Below the pieces are notes generated by a model, which did no database searches, had not been told where the DNA came from, and saw only the letters and a program-made list of their open reading frames with translations. From NCBI RefSeq assembly GCF_007655135.1, contig NW_022204054.1, positions 1 through 64,000 on the forward strand: a DNA stretch of 64,000 nucleotides, read 5' to 3'. Position numbers and translations under genes: made by a program. This document shows positions 59,619-64,000 of this stretch, piece after piece (within the stretch, counting starts at the first letter, position 1; each line of letters starts with the position of its first letter). This DNA is from Punica granatum. Taxonomy: Eukaryota > Streptophyta > Magnoliopsida > Myrtales > Lythraceae.

Positions 59619-60743
59619 CGTACTTCACGGACCGATGACGGCAGAGGAAGCTCTTTGATTGCCTTGACTTTATCCGGATCTATCTCGATACCGCGCTCGC
59701 TGACCACGAATCCTAGCAATTTTCCCGATCGAGCGCCGAACGTGCATTTTGTCGGATTAAGCTGGAGTTTGTACTCTTTTAAGCGGTCGAAAAGATGCTT
59801 CAAATTGACGAGGTGATCTTCTCCTTCTTTGGACTTGGCAATCATGTCGTCGACATAGACCTCGACTTCTTTATGCATCATATCGTGGAACAATGTAATC
59901 ATAGCCCTCTGATAAGTTGCCCCGGCGTTCTTGAGGCCGAAAGGCATGACGCGATTACAAAAGGTTCGCCACATTGTAGTGAATGTCATCTTGATCTTGT
60001 CTTCCTCGGCCATCCGAATTTGATTGTATCCGGAGAAGCCGTCCATGAAAGAAAATTGGGCGTAGCGCGCCGTGTTGTCAACTAATATGTCGATGTGGGG
60101 CAAGGGAAAATTGTCTTTGGGGCTAGCCTTGTTGAAGTCTCGGTAATCGACGTAAACTCGAACCCTTCCGTCTTTCTTTTCTACCGGCACAATGTTTGCC
60201 ACCCATTCGGAATAGTTTCAAAACTTCGAGAAAACCTGCGTTGATCTGCTTGACAACCTCCTCTTTGATGCGGAGGAGGCTTGCTCGTTGCCGTCGTAAC
60301 TGCTGTCGTTTGGGCGGGAACTTCTCAGTGTCTAGCGGGAGGAAGTGCTTGACTATTGATGGGTCTAGACCCGGCATGTCGGCGTAGGACCAGGCAAAGT
60401 CTTCTTGGTATCTTGTTAGAAAGTCGATCATTCGGGCTCGTTGCGTTGGGTCGAGACCCGTGCCAATCTTTAAGGTGCGGGGCTCGTCTTCGGTGCCCAT
60501 ATTAATCTCTTCCGTTGGCTCGACTGAGGTGAGCTGGCGATCCTCGAGGCGGTGCAAACTCTCTTCTATCTCAAGCACTTGACTGTCTTCGTCGAGCCCT
60601 TCCCGAAGTATATGGGTCTGGGCTCTCCGAGACATTCTTTGAGTGGGTTCGAATCGACGTGTCGAAGATTTGGATTCGAGTGGAGCCCGGAGAATTGAAA
60701 GAATTGTTTTAGACAATTTAGAATGCTGCGAACGAAAAAGCAA
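59619..60743 (-). pseudogene. pol: G pol, 5' part of reverse transcriptase
   Basis: Minus-strand RT entered from a linker with KIGTGLDPTQRARMIDFL, FAWSYADMPGLDP and FPPKRQQLRRQRA (60743 to about 60215). A one-base shift near 60215 moves the frame, and the RT core continues in the frame starting at 60202: VDYRDFNKASPKDNFPLP, FSFMDGFSGYNQI with the first catalytic Asp (residue 54), MPFGLKNAGATYQRAM, and the active-site YVDD at residues 116-119. It runs to LPLPSSVREVR, where H begins; the next residues of the domain are at 27885. The last nine or so codons of the 59588-60202 frame are copia LTR and not RT. Confidence 0.92.
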
Positions 60744-60898
60744 GGAAAGAAGGAGAGAACACGCGAGAAACTTCGAATCAAAAAGAATGCATGTAGGGAT
60801 TTCATTGATAGTCTGAATCGTGAAACCATAACAGATATCCTTCTCCGTCCGTGTGGCCGCCGCTATGGCTACACGCCAGAAACAATCTATCTACATAC
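60725..60898 (-). other. Candidate intron between protease and RT of G
   Basis: On the minus strand a donor-like GTATGTAG begins at about 60898. A long pyrimidine tract (60728-60760) ending GCAG at 60725 gives an acceptor. The segment has no conserved protein sequence, whereas the flanks do (PAQENEELNNW upstream; HSNPNLRHVDSNP downstream). Ogre elements are known to carry an intron between protease and RT; the exact borders here are inference. Confidence 0.45.
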
Positions 60899-62480
60899 AT
60901 ATATCTATATCACATCATCACAGCCAGAGCAATAGCGCAGGATAGAGGTCCCAATTGTTGAGCTCCTCATTTTCCTGCGCCGGGCGTGATGTGAACTGAG
61001 GAAGGAATCTCCTCGGTGACGGCGTCCGTCGTGCGCGCATCAGGCATGTTGTCGGGGTCCGGGAAGGGCCGTCAAGGGTGCTCCCGATGATGAGTGGAGG
61101 TCGGGGAAAGAAGTGAGAAAGTGGGGGAACTTGCATGCCCCTGTTGAGCCTCCCATAGTGCGTGGGGGCGGTGGTGGAGATGGTGTGCGGGCTGTGTTCA
61201 TTGTGTCGAAGTGAGGGGCGCCAGTCCGAGTGCTACCCTTCAATTCTTCAACTTCTTTCGATTGCTGGGCGGTTGATCCTTGCTTGCTCGCGCGCCCCAA
61301 GGCCGGTGCCGGGGATGTAATGTGGCGCAAGAGGACATTCCCTATCATGCGGTCGGCGCGGGACGGTCCGACCTCTCTGTAATCCCAAATGACGGAGATA
61401 GTCTCGAAGGAGTGGAAGGGCAGGTTTTCATCGTTTCCGACGCTGATGTAAGGGACCGTCGTCTCTTTATAAATGGCGTAATCTTCTTCTCCTTTGACCG
61501 TGATAATCCTCTCCTCAACGATGAATTTTAGCTTTTGATGCAGGGAGGAGGGAATGGCGCCGACCGAGTGGATCCAAGGTCTCCCGAGTAGTAAGCTGAA
61601 GGCGTTCGGGATATCCATCCAGCACTTGGAATGTGACGCTAAAAGAGCACGGGCCAACATCTATGAGGAGGTCGATTTCCCATTCACCTCCCTTCGCGAG
61701 CCATCGTAGGCTCGGACCGCTGTCTTACTTCTGGGCGGACGCGGTGAGATCTATGTTCATCTACTTCAACGTAGTCACCGGGCATACGTTGAGTGCAGAG
61801 CCGTTGTCAATCATGACTCGACCGATGATGTGGTTGTTGCACTTGCAGACAATATGCAATACTCGGGAATGCGTGCATCCTTCAGAGGGGAGCTCGTTGT
61901 CTGAAAACGAGATGGTATTGGAGAAAATGGAGCTGATGGTTTCCTCCATCCGGTCCGGAGACGTCCCCTTGGGGACTTGTGCAGCCGTTAGGACCCGCAG
62001 GAGGGCTTCCCTATGTGGTTCCGAGCTGAGGAGGAGGGCCAGCAACGATATGTGGGCCGGAGATTTGGCCATCTATTCCACTACCTTATACACACACTTG
62101 CCTTGATATTTTCATAAAGGCTTCATCAGGCTTCAGCTTCTTCCTCGTCACCCTCTTAGGCGGAGTGCGCAGGACTCCGGGTATCACCTCTGTTTCCGCG
62201 GCGGGTGCCTTTCCCTTGTCTATGACTGCCGAATTCTCATTACCCGTCCCGAGCGAGTTATGCCCATGACGCCAAGTTGTTGCTCGAGGCTTCCAACACT
62301 TCCCTCATAGGTCCAGGGGACCTTGTCGTCCGAGTATGGTTCTCGGGTGGAAACATCTATGATGAACAGGGTAAGAGATGCGTCAATCCCGGTGAACCTG
62401 ACTGCAGCTTCTGCGGAGACGTACTCAATTACAAAGGAGAGGGGCAGCCTTGCTCGCTTTCGCCCTCCCCTGATGTGCAT
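60899..62480 (-). pseudogene. G protease and linker region, degraded
   Basis: Three frame-broken pieces. 62220-62480 has VPWTYEGSV and GVMGITRSGRV, a stretch that precedes the protease in Tat elements. 61761-62072 ends in the aspartic-protease motif VMIDNGSALNVCP (D89 of that frame, about 61808), with Asn in place of the usual Thr or Ser after the Asp. 61040-61660 continues with LLGRPWIHSVGAIPSSLHQK, FIVEERIITVKGEEDYAIY and LPFHSFETISVI, the C-terminal half of the protease and the linker toward RT. Frameshifts between them prevent one continuous product. Confidence 0.82.
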
Positions 62481-62585
62481 ATGGGGATCATGTTGATGGA
62501 GGGCCCCCGAGCCGGCCCATGGTCGGGGAGGGGATTAGCTTGTACGTTCGGAGATCTTACAGCATTGAATACGAGCTCCTTCGCA

Positions 62586-63997
62586 TCAATCATCTCCTCT
62601 CTGGATCATCTCCCTTAACCTCCAGCAAGTGTCTAGGGTATGCCCTGGTGCCCCCCGATGGTACTCGCATTGCTTGCTCTGATCTTGGATGGTTGGATCG
62701 AAGTTCGAACCGGGCGCTATTGTCCCGATCTTGCCTGCGTGGCTGCGGTTGCCTGCACCGCCCTGTTGACCTTGCAGGGGCGGGAATTGTTGGGTTGGCT
62801 GAGAAACCCTCGGAGCCGAGGGTTGGTATTGAGGGGCTTGGGGTAGAGTAGGGGCATAGTGGTGGACGACGGTGACGGCATCGTAGGTGGGGGTGGAGGC
62901 GGTAGTGCGGAATAGTAGATCGGTTGGGTAGGGGTTGAGGCCGATATTGAGGTGCATGCGGGGCGTAGGAGAGAGCCACGGGAGGTGCAGACGTGAAATT
63001 CATCGAATATTGGGGCGCCGGATGTGCCGGGTTGACGGCGTTGACTGTTACCTCTTTCCCTCTTTCTTCCGATAGACGACGTTGTCATTGTAGAGGCCTT
63101 CTTCGAGGATTCTTCTCCTTTGCTGGTGGGGCCCTCCATCCTGCCGAGCCTGATTCCTCAGTCGATCTTTTTCCCAGCCTCGATGAGGTCGGAGAACGAA
63201 GAAGTGTGGGCCAATAAATGCGAGTAATACTCCTCTCAGCGTGGAGTGGAACATCTAGATCTGTTGTGCTTCGTTGATCGGAGGGATGTGCTTCGCCACT
63301 TGGGCGCACCATTTGGTGGCGTATTCCTCGAATCTTTGGCCTTGTGCATCTCTTCATGCTCAGTTCCAATAGGGTCGGAGGCGTTTTTGCACAGTATTGG
63401 TATTGATCGATGAACTTCCGGAAAAGGGCCGCCCAAGTAGGAATGTCCTCGGCCTTCAGAGACATGAACCAATCAAGGGCGGATCCCGATAGGCTGTCTT
63501 CAAATGAATGATAACGAATTCCTCGTGGTCCTAATATTGTAGCATCTTCCCTTGGTAATGGCGGAGATGGTGCTGCGGATCTGTTGTGCCTTCGTAAATC
63601 CTGAACTCCGAGATCTTGACCTTCGTTGGTAATCACATGCCCAGGAACAGACTATAGTCACCATAGTGCGCATCGGGTCGAGTATCACTTGCCCGCAGGG
63701 CCCGTATCGTTTCTTCCATCCTCTTGAGTCCTCACTCCTGCTCGGTGTCAGCCTCGGCGAAGAAGTGAGTCGGTGAGGCGAACTGGGCCGAGTGAGTCGG
63801 TGTGCCCTGTTCGTGGAAAGTGGTGTTTATGGGCGGCGTTGCTTGGTAGGAAAGTTGGTGTGAGGTTGTAGAGGCGGGTAGGAGGGAAGCTCTGCGGCTT
63901 GAGGGTGAGTCGGAGCAGGTGCGCTCGGCGCCGAAAAGACCATCGGCGGAGGGACAGTATAGATCGCGGCTGGGGCCGGTATGGAGACAAGTGGAGG
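62586..63997 (-). pseudogene. gag: G gag, frameshifted
   Basis: Recognisable on the minus strand in several frames. A proline-rich N-terminus lies near 63990-63820. The Gag core at 63085-63636 has YHSFEDSLSGSALDWFMSL and IPTWAALFRKFIDQYQYC, residues about 42-83 of that frame. A second frame (62717-63139) holds MEGPTSK and a proline-rich linker. The C-terminal nucleic-acid-binding motif at 62586-62957 reads QCEYHRGAPGHTLDTCWRL, with Cys, His, His and Cys in place of a standard CCHC knuckle. The pieces overlap in different frames, so at least two frameshifts have occurred. Gag of this lineage packages the element RNA; this copy cannot make a full protein. Confidence 0.87.
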
Positions 63998-64000
63998 TGC

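Larger units (their letters stand above)
24869..64000 (-). mobile_element. Element G: Tat/Ogre-lineage Ty3/gypsy element with pol, split by element H
   Basis: The minus strand carries, from right to left, gag (about 63.99-62.59 kb), protease and linker (62.48-60.9), RT (60.74-59.62), then after a 31.7-kb interruption the end of RT, RNase H, an archaeal-type RNase H and integrase (27885-25798), and a 3' non-coding tail. The order PR-RT-RH-IN is that of Ty3/gypsy. The second RNase H marks the Tat/Ogre lineage. The 5' LTR lies beyond the window's right edge, and the 3' tail is cut at 24869 next to A. Frameshifts in gag and RT and an RNase H deletion make it non-functional. The interruption is flanked by CGTAC at 27881-27885 and 59619-59623. 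Confidence 0.9.

Noticed and set aside
1..64000. tRNA, rRNA or other RNA genes
   Set aside because: I looked for conserved tRNA boxes and rRNA blocks; only the PBS words complementary to tRNA 3' ends were found.

Overview
This window is repeat DNA from a flowering-plant nuclear genome, most likely a dicot; the species cannot be read from it. I find no host gene, rRNA, tRNA or prokaryotic feature. Almost every base belongs to LTR retrotransposons: Ty3/gypsy elements of the Tat/Ogre lineage with very long (about 5 kb) LTRs, one Ty1/copia element of the Angela/BARE1 type, and one small gag-only element. None has intact coding capacity for independent transposition.

Layout. 1-390 is AT-rich DNA I cannot assign. 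391-1274 is the start of a Tat-type LTR (called F here). It is cut by a nearly complete LTR of the same family in the opposite direction (E, 1275-6189, minus). Next is element A (plus): 5' LTR 6190-13648, internal region 13649-19917, 3' LTR 19918-24868 (end missing). A has PBS, PPT and long tandem repeats but no gag or pol. A complete 2.2-kb gag-only element (I, 8972-11187, target duplication ATCTC) sits inside A's 5' LTR. From 24869 to beyond the right edge lies a Tat element on the minus strand (G), which carries the only Tat polyprotein: gag, protease, RT, RNase H and integrase, all damaged.

G is split inside its RT gene by a 31.7-kb block, the copia element H (27886-59618), flanked by the 5-bp duplication CGTAC. 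H in turn contains B (33112-52707), a large coding-free Tat relative of A inserted at the end of the copia pol, and D (54123-59349), a solo Tat LTR with duplication GTCCA inside H's 3' LTR. B itself contains C (37962-42884), another solo LTR. The nesting is therefore G > H > B > C, G > H > D, and A > I.

How the parts relate. A and B have the LTRs, PBS/PPT and 3' non-coding modules of the Tat lineage but no proteins, so they look like non-autonomous partners of G-like elements. Their internal regions hold several minisatellites (about 28-30, 57, 59 and 111 bp units). The least expected signals are small conserved inverted repeats whose stems change together between copies: hairpins followed by GCAAAAG downstream of integrase in G and at the matching place in A and B; short hairpins with a TCCAACG loop near the LTR 3' end; and larger hairpins repeated about every 190 bp in the LTR. 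These are candidate structured RNA elements of this retrotransposon family.
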